Shown here: positions 14,330 to 20,872 of the stretch, one piece after another
Numbering within the stretch: the stretch's first letter is position 1
Layout of the letters: each line of letters opens with the position of its first letter
Assembly: GCA_035295665.1 (NCBI GenBank)
Contig: DATGIQ010000619.1
Coordinates: forward strand, 1 to 20,872
DNA length: 20,872 nucleotides
Origin: DATGIQ01 sp035295665
GTDB taxonomy: Bacteria; Planctomycetota; Planctomycetia; Gemmatales; Gemmataceae
Direction: 5' to 3'
Notes under the pieces: generated by a model
Told to the model about the DNA's origin: nothing
What the model saw: only the letters and a program-made list of their open reading frames with translations
The model's database searches: none
Translations under genes and position numbers: made by a program

Positions 14330-17050
14330 ATGCATGTGGAATGCGCCGCCTGCCATCATGTCCTGGAATTCTCCGCCGCGCCGCCGGCCTTCTGTTGCCA
14401 TTGCGGTCACGCAGTAGCTGCCTCCAAACCGCCCACGACCATCGACTTTGATCTGGACGCCCCGACTTTACCCCCGTCGGACGGCAGCGCGACGATCCAG
14501 TGCTCCGTTCCCGATGTCGTCGGTGGCTATCGGCTGCTGCGGCCACTCGGAAGCGGCGGCATGGGCACGGTGTATGAGGCGGAGGACCCGTGCTCGGGCT
14601 GCCATGTCGCCTTGAAGCTGATCGCGCCTGAGTTTACTGCTTCCAAAGACGCCATGGAGCGCTTTCGCCAGGAAGGCCGGCTCGCGAGCACGATTGCGCA
14701 TCCGCGCTGTGTCTTCGTCCTTGCAGCGGATGAAGAAGCCGGCCAGCCCTATATCGCTCTGGAATTGATGCCCGGCGCCACGCTTCAGGACCTGGTCAAG
14801 GAGAAGGGGTCGCTGCCGGTGGCGGAAGCGGTAGCGAAGATTGGTGATGTCATCGAGGGGCTCCAGGAGGTCCACCGGCTGGGTCTCATCCATCGCGATG
14901 TCAAGCCCTCCAACTGCTTTCTCGAAGCCGATGGCCATGTGAAGATTGGCGATTTCGGACTCTGCAAGTCCCTTGTCCGAGAGAGTCATCTGACCCGAAC
15001 CGGATCGTTTCTGGGAACGCCTCTGTATGCGTCCCCGGAACAAATCAAGATGGAGCGCGTCGACCGGCAGTCCGATGTGTACGCCGTAGCCGCGACCCTG
15101 TATTTTCTGCTAACCGGCCGGGCTCCGCACCAGACCGGCGATGCCGCCGCGACGGTCGCTCGGATCGTGTCCGATCCGGTGCCGTCCATGCGATCCACAC
15201 GGCCGGATCTTCCCCGAGCGCTCGACCGGGTTGTCTTGCGCGGTCTGGAGCGGGAGCGTAAACATCGCTGGAGGAATCTCGACGAATTCCGGGTCGCCCT
15301 GGCACCGTTCCTGCGGCGCCGACTCTCGATCGGTGGCATCGGAATCCGGATCGGGGCCTATCTGGTTGATGTGCTTCTATTCAAATTGCTATTCGGGGTT
15401 CCCCTGGCTCTGCGGGGCATCCGGAGCGATGATCCCGCATGGCTGATTCTTGCTGGCGTCTTGGTGCAGGATGCCGTTTGGCTATTCTATTTCACCCTGT
15501 TGGAGGGGATTTGGGGATGTTCCCTGGGGAAGCGTTGGCTGCGGCTGCGCGTTTGCGCGATTGGAACGGGGGCGGATCTGGGTTTGGGTAAAGCCTTCCT
15601 CCGCACAATTAGTTTCCATGTCCTCGTCAACCTGGGCTGGCCGATTGCCGCGGTTCTTCGGTTCATCTTCCTCGGACCGCACAGTATGTTTAGCCCGCTC
15701 ATCGACACATACCTTCCTTTCATCTGGTTCACGGTCGGAATTCTTGCGCTCAGTAGCACGATGCGCAAGGGCAATGGCTATCGCGGAATTCATGATTTTT
15801 TAAGCGGATCGCGGGTTGTGCAATTGCCGTGGCCCTGGAAGCGACGGAAGTGGCGGAGTCAGCCACAAGAGCTCGCCATCTCCCAACCGAAGAAACTCCC
15901 GGAGCGGATAGGTCATTTTGTCATCAAGGGCGCGATCCGGTGGACCGGAGAGGAAGGAATCCTGCTGGCCGAAGACGCCGTCCTTGCGCGCAAAGTTTGG
16001 CTGTGGTTGCGGCCATCTTCCGCGCCACCGATGTCCGAGGCCCGCCGCGAGATTGCCCGGCCTGCACGGCTACGGTGGCTAGCCAGCGGTCATACCACGG
16101 AACAACAGTGGGATGCGTTTCTGGCCGCTCCTGCGGGATGGTCCCTGGCCACACTGATTGCCCAAGAACAGCGTCTTTCTTGGGCAGAAATACGTCCGCT
16201 GCTGGAACAGCTAACCGATGAGCTGGTCGCGGCCAGTGCCGATGAAACTGTGCCGGATCGACTGACCGCAGACCAGGTATGGGTCGAGCCGGATGGGCGG
16301 GTGCAACTGATCGATGCACCGTTCCAAGAGGCACCCGCATCGGCTCCGTGCGGGGTCGCACCCGAAATTCACCGCAGAGCGTTAGAGTTGCTGGGACAAG
16401 TGGCGGTGCTGACCTTGGAAGGCCATTCTCGCCCAGCGGGAAGATGTGCCGAGCCCATCCGCGCACCGATTCCCGAACACGCCGCCCAGATGCTAGATCG
16501 CTTACTCGGCGTTGGCAAATCCTATGATCGTGTTGAGGAGTTTAAGGGCGATTTGATGGCGAGCGCGGATCAGCCGATCGAGGTAACGCGCGGTTTGCGC
16601 GCGGGTCATCTGCTCTTCCAAGGGACGCTGCTGCTTCTTGGCTATGTACTCCTGTTGTTAGCCTATGCTCTCCTTTCCCTTGCGGGGGTCGTTCCTCCAT
16701 TTCCGGAAGAAAATCCCGACGCAAAGATGGTGCCCATCGCGATCTTTGCCGGAATGCTGTGGGTCGCTTGGGGCTGCCTATTTCGCGGCGGACTGACATT
16801 GGGCATGCTCGGCATTGTGCTGGTGGACGCGAATGGACGCCTGGCATCGCGGGTCCGCAGTGGTTGGAGAGCGTTGCTGCTCTGGCTGCCACCCCTCCTT
16901 GCCATTGGGCTCCTGCTTTTGGCGAAGAACTGGGATGTCTTGGCCTATGGCTGGCTTGTATTGCTGGTCCTGTACTTCCTGGTTGGCCTCCTTTGGCCAG
17001 GCCGCGGACCGCACGATCGCCTGGCCGGCACGTTTCTAGTGCCCAAGTGA
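14330..17050 (+). CDS. Ser/Thr kinase - RDD membrane domain - pseudokinase - RDD-like protein
   Basis: A 906-residue protein with a duplicated plan. Residues 1-30 form a zinc ribbon (CAAC ... CCHCG). An apparently active kinase spans about 67-328: GSGGMG (74-79), Lys96, HRDVKPSN (188-195), DFG (208-210) and SPEQ. An RDD membrane domain follows (about 336-497: RIGAYLVDVLL, EGIWGCSLGKRWLRLRV, GYRGIHDFLSG). Residues about 525-745 repeat a kinase fold without catalytic residues: the catalytic-loop region reads RLTADQVWVEPDGRVQLIDAP where HRDLKPxN...DFG would be. The C-terminus (about 755-906) is a second RDD-like domain (GGLTLGMLGIVLVDANGRLA, GPHDRLAGTFLVP). RDD domains are membrane proteins, some linked to transport. 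It follows the FHA-pseudokinase gene by 13 bp. Its end overlaps the convergent protease gene by 15 bp. A GAGG about 10 nt upstream supports the start. Confidence 0.92.
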   Translation: MHVECAACHHVLEFSAAPPAFCCHCGHAVAASKPPTTIDFDLDAPTLPPSDGSATIQCSVPDVVGGYRLLRPLGSGGMGTVYEAEDPCSGCHVALKLIAPEFTASKDAMERFRQEGRLASTIAHPRCVFVLAADEEAGQPYIALELMPGATLQDLVKEKGSLPVAEAVAKIGDVIEGLQEVHRLGLIHRDVKPSNCFLEADGHVKIGDFGLCKSLVRESHLTRTGSFLGTPLYASPEQIKMERVDRQSDVYAVAATLYFLLTGRAPHQTGDAAATVARIVSDPVPSMRSTRPDLPRALDRVVLRGLERERKHRWRNLDEFRVALAPFLRRRLSIGGIGIRIGAYLVDVLLFKLLFGVPLALRGIRSDDPAWLILAGVLVQDAVWLFYFTLLEGIWGCSLGKRWLRLRVCAIGTGADLGLGKAFLRTISFHVLVNLGWPIAAVLRFIFLGPHSMFSPLIDTYLPFIWFTVGILALSSTMRKGNGYRGIHDFLSGSRVVQLPWPWKRRKWRSQPQELAISQPKKLPERIGHFVIKGAIRWTGEEGILLAEDAVLARKVWLWLRPSSAPPMSEARREIARPARLRWLASGHTTEQQWDAFLAAPAGWSLATLIAQEQRLSWAEIRPLLEQLTDELVAASADETVPDRLTADQVWVEPDGRVQLIDAPFQEAPASAPCGVAPEIHRRALELLGQVAVLTLEGHSRPAGRCAEPIRAPIPEHAAQMLDRLLGVGKSYDRVEEFKGDLMASADQPIEVTRGLRAGHLLFQGTLLLLGYVLLLLAYALLSLAGVVPPFPEENPDAKMVPIAIFAGMLWVAWGCLFRGGLTLGMLGIVLVDANGRLASRVRSGWRALLLWLPPLLAIGLLLLAKNWDVLAYGWLVLLVLYFLVGLLWPGRGPHDRLAGTFLVPK

Positions 17051-18250
17051 GGCCGTCGGTCCACTTTCGGCCACCGCTTCAGACTGGTGCGGGATCACGA
17101 CATCTGCCATGGCCATCCGTCGCCGGATCGGTGGATGATCCTCAAAGAGCCAAACTACGATCGGATGCGGGTCCGGATCTGACTTGTTGATCCGGGCCAA
17201 CTTGGTGAATGCCGATCGATAGGCTTGGGCCAGTCCCGTTCGTTCCAGGGCGTAACGGTCGCATTGCCGCTCAAAAAAACGGCTGACGGCATTTTGCAGC
17301 GGCGCCAACACCAGGCCAAACAGCGACAATACCACCAGCAACAGAGGCAGGGCGGAGGGATCCTGGTAGGCCGGCAACAGTTCCGTCGGCGCATACCCGA
17401 GCGCCGGGGCCGCGGCCCGCAGCACCCTATCGGCCAGCCAGAAACTCGCCCCGGCCGTGAGGACGCCCCAGACCACCATCTTGAGCAAATGGCGATGCAC
17501 GTGGTGGCCAACTTCGTGAGCGAATACCACTTCGATTTCGTCCGGTGTGAACTGATCCAGCAAGGTATCGCCGAGCAGCACGCGGCGAGTATGGCCCAGC
17601 CCGGCCAAGGCAGCGTTGGCCTTGCGCGTTTCCGCGCTGAGATGCAAGCGATAAACACCTTGGATATTTAGGCCCGTACCATTGGCTACACGTTGCAACC
17701 GTTCCATCAGTGCCGAGTCGCCCAGCGCCGTCACTTTGTAGAAAAGTGGCAAAATGACCACCGGCAAGATCTGACCCAAAATCAGGGTGACAGCCAACCA
17801 CCCGGCTGCCGCCCAAAGCCACCACCAAGGTCCGGCGTACCAGAAGAGGGAATAGAACCCGAGCAGCAGCATCAGCCCAATTGGCCCGCCGATCAAGTAC
17901 CCCTTGATCTGTCGCCAAACCCAGCGGAAAAATGTCTGATTGCTGAGCTGATAACGGTGCTCCAGCACAAACCCGGACCAAAAATCGAGCGGAAGGGTCA
18001 GCAGTTCCATGCTGGCGGCGTAGACGAAGGCCAGCGCGATGAGGCGCAACCAGCGATTTTCTCCCAGGAACGGCCGTAACAGTTGATCAAGTTTCGGCCC
18101 GCCCCACACCGCCATGATTACAAGCAAAGACAGGTTCAAGCCCAGCGAGCCCAGCTGAGCGGTCAACTTTTGCCGCTGGTATCGCTTGACCTCGGGCGGA
18201 GTAGGTTCCAGTTCCGGGCTGGGACTCTGTTCGATGGGTGCAGAAGCCAT
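17036..18250 (-). CDS. M48 family membrane zinc metalloprotease (Ste24/CAAX-protease-like)
   Basis: A 404-residue integral membrane protease. The N-terminal half (about 30-175) has several membrane helices, as in the Ste24 N-terminal domain. The catalytic half has the substrate-binding strand region ETRKANAALAGLG, the zinc site HEVGHH (245-250) and the third zinc ligand in ERQCD (327-331). Likely roles are cleavage of membrane or misfolded proteins; a true CAAX substrate is unlikely in a bacterium (inference). I chose ATG 18250. A TTG at 18286 is in frame and overlaps the upstream stop as TTGA, so a coupled longer start (12 more residues) is possible. The C-terminal codons overlap the convergent kinase gene. 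Confidence 0.9.
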   Translation of the reverse strand: MASAPIEQSPSPELEPTPPEVKRYQRQKLTAQLGSLGLNLSLLVIMAVWGGPKLDQLLRPFLGENRWLRLIALAFVYAASMELLTLPLDFWSGFVLEHRYQLSNQTFFRWVWRQIKGYLIGGPIGLMLLLGFYSLFWYAGPWWWLWAAAGWLAVTLILGQILPVVILPLFYKVTALGDSALMERLQRVANGTGLNIQGVYRLHLSAETRKANAALAGLGHTRRVLLGDTLLDQFTPDEIEVVFAHEVGHHVHRHLLKMVVWGVLTAGASFWLADRVLRAAAPALGYAPTELLPAYQDPSALPLLLVVLSLFGLVLAPLQNAVSRFFERQCDRYALERTGLAQAYRSAFTKLARINKSDPDPHPIVVWLFEDHPPIRRRMAMADVVIPHQSEAVAESGPTASLGH

Positions 18251-18282
18251 ACGCAATTGACTGTCCACTCTGAGGAAACCGA

Positions 18283-18636
18283 TCAAACCGCATTTGCCAA
18301 GCGACGGCGCAGTGATTCGTTCTCGCGGCGCAGCCGTTCATTTTCTTCCTGTGATTTGCCTTGTTCCCAAAGCAGGTAATACGAGCGATTGCGCCTGGAT
18401 ACGCCACGGACGACAAAGACGTCCGGCGATACATGCGGGTGATTGTTGCCCGGGATGTAATAGAGGAGCAAATTCCCCGACACGGAAACCTTCGGTGCCC
18501 TCGCGTACCACATTGTGAGCATGGCAATGAGGGCAACCATGAGATCACGGTGCCCACCGGCTTCCGTCATCGGACGCCCATCCCTTGTGGGATATTCGAT
18601 CGTTGGGCGGACAGCTGCTCGCCGTACGTTTGCCAT
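18283..18636 (-). pseudogene. Uma2-family (PD-(D/E)XK-like) protein with large internal deletion
   Basis: A 117-codon frame whose first about 95 residues match the start of Uma2 proteins (YPTRDGRPMTEAGGHRDLM, VSGNLLLYYIPGN, HVSPDVFVVRGV, YYLLWEQGKS). Where a full Uma2 continues with its catalytic (V/I)IE-V-SK strand and a further 100 or so residues, this sequence jumps straight to the coiled-coil tail ENERLRRENESLRRRL. The family usually has about 220-260 residues. The catalytic Glu and Lys are therefore missing, and an in-frame deletion is the simplest explanation. Start ATG 18636 has GGGAGGAA upstream and lies about 46 nt after a predicted promoter, while the in-frame ATG at 18690 falls inside the -10 box. 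The gene may still be transcribed together with the protease gene. Confidence 0.75.
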
Positions 18637-18688
18637 GATTCTCGGTTCCTCCCCGAAGCATATCCTCCGGCCAATTGGGGCCGAGTTC

Positions 18689-18697
18689 ATTATATCA
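18689..18697 (-). promoter_or_regulatory. Extended -10 promoter for the Uma2 remnant/protease genes
   Basis: Minus strand TGATATAAT is a perfect extended -10 element. No good -35 is seen, as is common for extended -10 promoters. The start near 18682 gives a leader of about 46 nt to ATG 18636. Confidence 0.5.
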
Positions 18698-18744
18698 GTG
18701 CCCTGCTGGGCCGACGGCGGGACCGAGCCTTGCCTTCAGCTTTG

Positions 18745-18750
18745 TATACT
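18745..18750 (+). promoter_or_regulatory. Possible -10 box of a (near-)leaderless symporter mRNA
   Basis: TATACT lies 9 nt upstream of ATG 18760. Transcription would start within a few bases of the ATG, and no ribosome site precedes it. No matching -35 is seen. Confidence 0.3.
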
Positions 18751-18759
18751 GACGTTGCC

Positions 18760-20370
18760 ATGAAATCTGACCTGGCCACCCTCGATCTGCTTATCGTTGT
18801 GCTGTATGTCCTGGGCACGACCCTGCTCGGTGCCTGGTTCACCCGTCAGCAACGCAATCTGCGCGTCTATTTTGTCGGCGACCGCGATGTGAGCTGGTGG
18901 CTCGTGCTCATTTCGATCGTGGCCACCGAAACGAGCACCGTGACCTTCCTCAGTGTTCCCGGACTGGCCTTCCGGCGGCCGACTGCTCTCAACCCGGAGC
19001 CGGGCAATCTGACTTTTCTGCAACTGTCCTTTGGCTACATCCTTGGCCGTCTTTGCATTGCCTGGCTGCTGATTCCGCAATATCTGCGTGGCGAGCTTTT
19101 CTCGGCTTACGAGTTACTCCGCCAACGGTTCAATGCGGCGGTGCAGCGGACTGCGTCGGGGCTGTTCCTGCTGACGCGCGCTCTAGCCGATGGCTTGCGG
19201 CTCTACTTGGCGGCCCTGCTCCTGGAACAGTTCACAGGATGGAATAGCCAGGTGTCGGTCCTGGTAATCGGCCTGGCCACGATGGTCTACACCTACCTGG
19301 GAGGTATGCAAGCCGTTATCTGGACCGATCTGATTCAGTTTGTCATCTACATTGCTGGGGCATTCGTTGCTGCGTTCTTCATCGTCCACCAAGTGCCGGA
19401 TGGATGGGCTGGCTTCGTGGCTCTTGGGCAGCAAGAGCATAAATTTCAGGTGCTGGACTTTCGCTTTGATCTGACCCAGCCGTTCACATTCTGGGCCGGC
19501 TTAATCGGCGGCGCTTTTTTTACGATGGCCAGCCACGGTGCCGACCAGATGATGGTTCAGCGCTATCTTTGCAGCCGAACACTGCCACAAGCACGGTTGG
19601 CACTCATCCTGAGCGGGTTCGTGGTGCTGGCGCAATTTCTCTTGTTCCTCTTGATCGGGGTTGGTCTGTACGTGCTCACTCACGAAGGGATTCTTCGCTT
19701 GCCAGCCCAGACGAAGGATGATGCGGTGTTTGGCTATTTCATCGTGCATTTCCTTCCGTCGGGGGTGGTCGGTCTGGTCATCGCGGCAGTACTGGCGGCT
19801 TCCATGTCATCGCTCTCCTCGTCGCTCAACAGCTCAGCAAGTGCTTTCACCAGCGATTTTTATCGGCCGCTTCGGCCCGGCCAGCCCGAAGGGCACTACC
19901 TCTTCGTTTCGCGGATCATGACGACCGTCTGGGGATTAACCCGGATCGGCGTTGCCCTGATTGCCGTGAGCCTGATGAGCGACAGCAATGTCATCACCCA
20001 GGTGTTGCGCGTGGCCGGGTTCACGACCGGGATGATCCTCGGCTTGTTCTTGCTCGGCAGCATGCACCCGCCAGTGCGCTCCGGCGCGGCCCTGGCCGGT
20101 TTGGTCGTCGGCTTCTTCACCGTATTCGTGGTTTGGCTTCCGTCGGCGGCCCCCAGGGAACTCTCTGCTTGGCTCGCTACGATCTGGGGGGATCAGGCCA
20201 TCCCCCAGCCGCTGCTGGTTTGGGCGCACTCCCCCTTGGCCTGGCCATGGTATGCTGTTATCGGCACCGCCACGACGGTGGCAGTAGCTTTGCTGGCCGA
20301 TCTTCGGAAAGGGCGACATGGATCACTTGCAAACCGAGGCCCGCAACCCGGCCTCCACAAACCTCGATGA
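18760..20370 (+). CDS. Sodium:solute symporter (SSS family)
   Basis: A 536-residue inner-membrane protein with about 13 hydrophobic helices. Family marks include VATETSTVTFLSVPGLAF in the first sodium-binding region, TYLGGMQAVIWTDLIQFVIY, and ASHGADQMMVQRYLCSRT, followed by AAVLAASMSSLSSSLNSSAS in the second sodium-binding part. It would import a solute with sodium. The substrate is not readable from sequence, but its 3' end overlaps the start of murQ by 53 bp. The pairing suggests N-acetylmuramic acid or a related wall sugar, comparable to the SSS-type transporter reported with murQ in Tannerella forsythia. The start is set at MKSDLATLDLL because helix 1 follows immediately. The frame stays open upstream, but that part overlaps the Uma2 gene. 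Confidence 0.9.
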   Translation: MKSDLATLDLLIVVLYVLGTTLLGAWFTRQQRNLRVYFVGDRDVSWWLVLISIVATETSTVTFLSVPGLAFRRPTALNPEPGNLTFLQLSFGYILGRLCIAWLLIPQYLRGELFSAYELLRQRFNAAVQRTASGLFLLTRALADGLRLYLAALLLEQFTGWNSQVSVLVIGLATMVYTYLGGMQAVIWTDLIQFVIYIAGAFVAAFFIVHQVPDGWAGFVALGQQEHKFQVLDFRFDLTQPFTFWAGLIGGAFFTMASHGADQMMVQRYLCSRTLPQARLALILSGFVVLAQFLLFLLIGVGLYVLTHEGILRLPAQTKDDAVFGYFIVHFLPSGVVGLVIAAVLAASMSSLSSSLNSSASAFTSDFYRPLRPGQPEGHYLFVSRIMTTVWGLTRIGVALIAVSLMSDSNVITQVLRVAGFTTGMILGLFLLGSMHPPVRSGAALAGLVVGFFTVFVVWLPSAAPRELSAWLATIWGDQAIPQPLLVWAHSPLAWPWYAVIGTATTVAVALLADLRKGRHGSLANRGPQPGLHKPR

Positions 20371-20872
20371 ACTGACTCCCCTCCAGTTTGTGCAATTGAT
20401 GAACAAGGAAGACGGCCGGGTTCTGGCCGCGGTGGACTCGCAGGCCGAAGTCATCGCCCGAGCCATCGACGTAATCGCGGAACGATTGCGCGGCGGAGGC
20501 CGACTGATCTACGTTGGCGCAGGGACATCCGGCCGGCTGGGCGTATTGGATGCGACCGAATGTCCGCCGACGTTTAGTTCTCCGCCGGGTCAGGTCATCG
20601 GCGTAATTGCGGGTGGTCCCACCGCGTTGACCCAGGCTGTCGAGGGGGCGGAAGACCGTCCGGAGCTGGCGGAACAGGACCTCGTGGCACTCCATCTCGG
20701 CCCGCAAGATGTTCTGGTTGGCATTGCAACCAGTGGCCGAACCCCTTACGTCCTGGGAGCGCTCCGTTTTGCCCGCAGCAAGGGTACCTTCACGATCAGC
20801 CTGGCCTGCAATCCCCAATCGGATCTCGAAGCGCTGGCCGAGCTGGCGATCACTCCGGTCGTTGGCCCCGAG
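20318..20872 (+). CDS. murQ: N-acetylmuramic acid 6-phosphate etherase MurQ, C-terminus beyond window
   Basis: The first 185 of about 300 residues. MurQ cleaves the D-lactyl ether of N-acetylmuramate 6-phosphate to give N-acetylglucosamine 6-phosphate and D-lactate, in cytoplasmic peptidoglycan recycling. Seen: TEARNPASTNLDEL at the start, the SIS sugar-phosphate site LIYVGAGTSGRLGVLDATEC with the catalytic-type Glu at 81, and AVEGAED (107-113) and GIATSGRTPYVLGAL (135-149). GGAAAGGG lies just upstream of ATG 20318. The gene starts inside the end of the symporter gene in another frame, so the two are probably translationally linked. No MurNAc kinase is visible in the window. Confidence 0.95.
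   Translation, partial: MDHLQTEARNPASTNLDELTPLQFVQLMNKEDGRVLAAVDSQAEVIARAIDVIAERLRGGGRLIYVGAGTSGRLGVLDATECPPTFSSPPGQVIGVIAGGPTALTQAVEGAEDRPELAEQDLVALHLGPQDVLVGIATSGRTPYVLGALRFARSKGTFTISLACNPQSDLEALAELAITPVVGPE

Overview
The window looks like the chromosome of a planctomycete, possibly of the Gemmata/Pirellula type. I infer this from several traits. Ser/Thr kinases occur in unusual fusions, including kinase plus TPR, FHA plus pseudokinase, and kinase plus RDD. An ECF sigma factor is paired with a kinase. There is a sodium-solute symporter and a Uma2-family remnant. The mraZ-rsmH start of a dcw-like cluster is followed by a proline-rich LysM membrane protein. The DNA is GC-rich in the genes and AT-richer at promoters. 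I had no database search, so the placement is by recognition only.

Layout. 1-834 (-): the N-terminal part of a thiamine-diphosphate dehydrogenase E1 alpha subunit. 983-4815 (-): a mraZ - rsmH - LysM cluster, with a recognisable sigma70 promoter and 10-bp-spaced MraZ boxes in front of mraZ and a strong terminator-like hairpin at its end. 4916-5638: mostly without recognisable genes, with one doubtful small ORF and competing hairpins just before the next gene. 5639-6361 (+): an ANTAR RNA-binding regulator. 6567-7211: a good promoter followed by about 600 nt of hairpin-rich DNA without a credible gene, leading into a sigma54-type AAA+ activator (7212-8606, +).

8753-17050 is a signalling block. 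On the minus strand, an ECF sigma factor (12086-12682) and a TPR Ser/Thr kinase (8753-12052) lie together. Divergently on the plus strand are an FHA-pseudokinase (13093-14316) and a kinase-RDD-pseudokinase-RDD membrane protein (14330-17050). The TPR kinase carries a 71-bp inverted repeat built of GTCCGTA-like heptamers, inserted in frame between its catalytic loop and DFG motif.

17036-20872: a Ste24-like M48 membrane protease and an internally deleted Uma2 gene on the minus strand, then a divergent SSS symporter whose end overlaps the start of murQ (N-acetylmuramate-6-phosphate etherase, cut by the window edge). This last pair suggests uptake and recycling of a cell-wall sugar.

The two most promising unexplained systems are (a) the ANTAR regulator, structured RNA and sigma54-activator module at 5530-8606, and (b) the cluster of active and degenerate kinases with the heptamer-repeat insertion.
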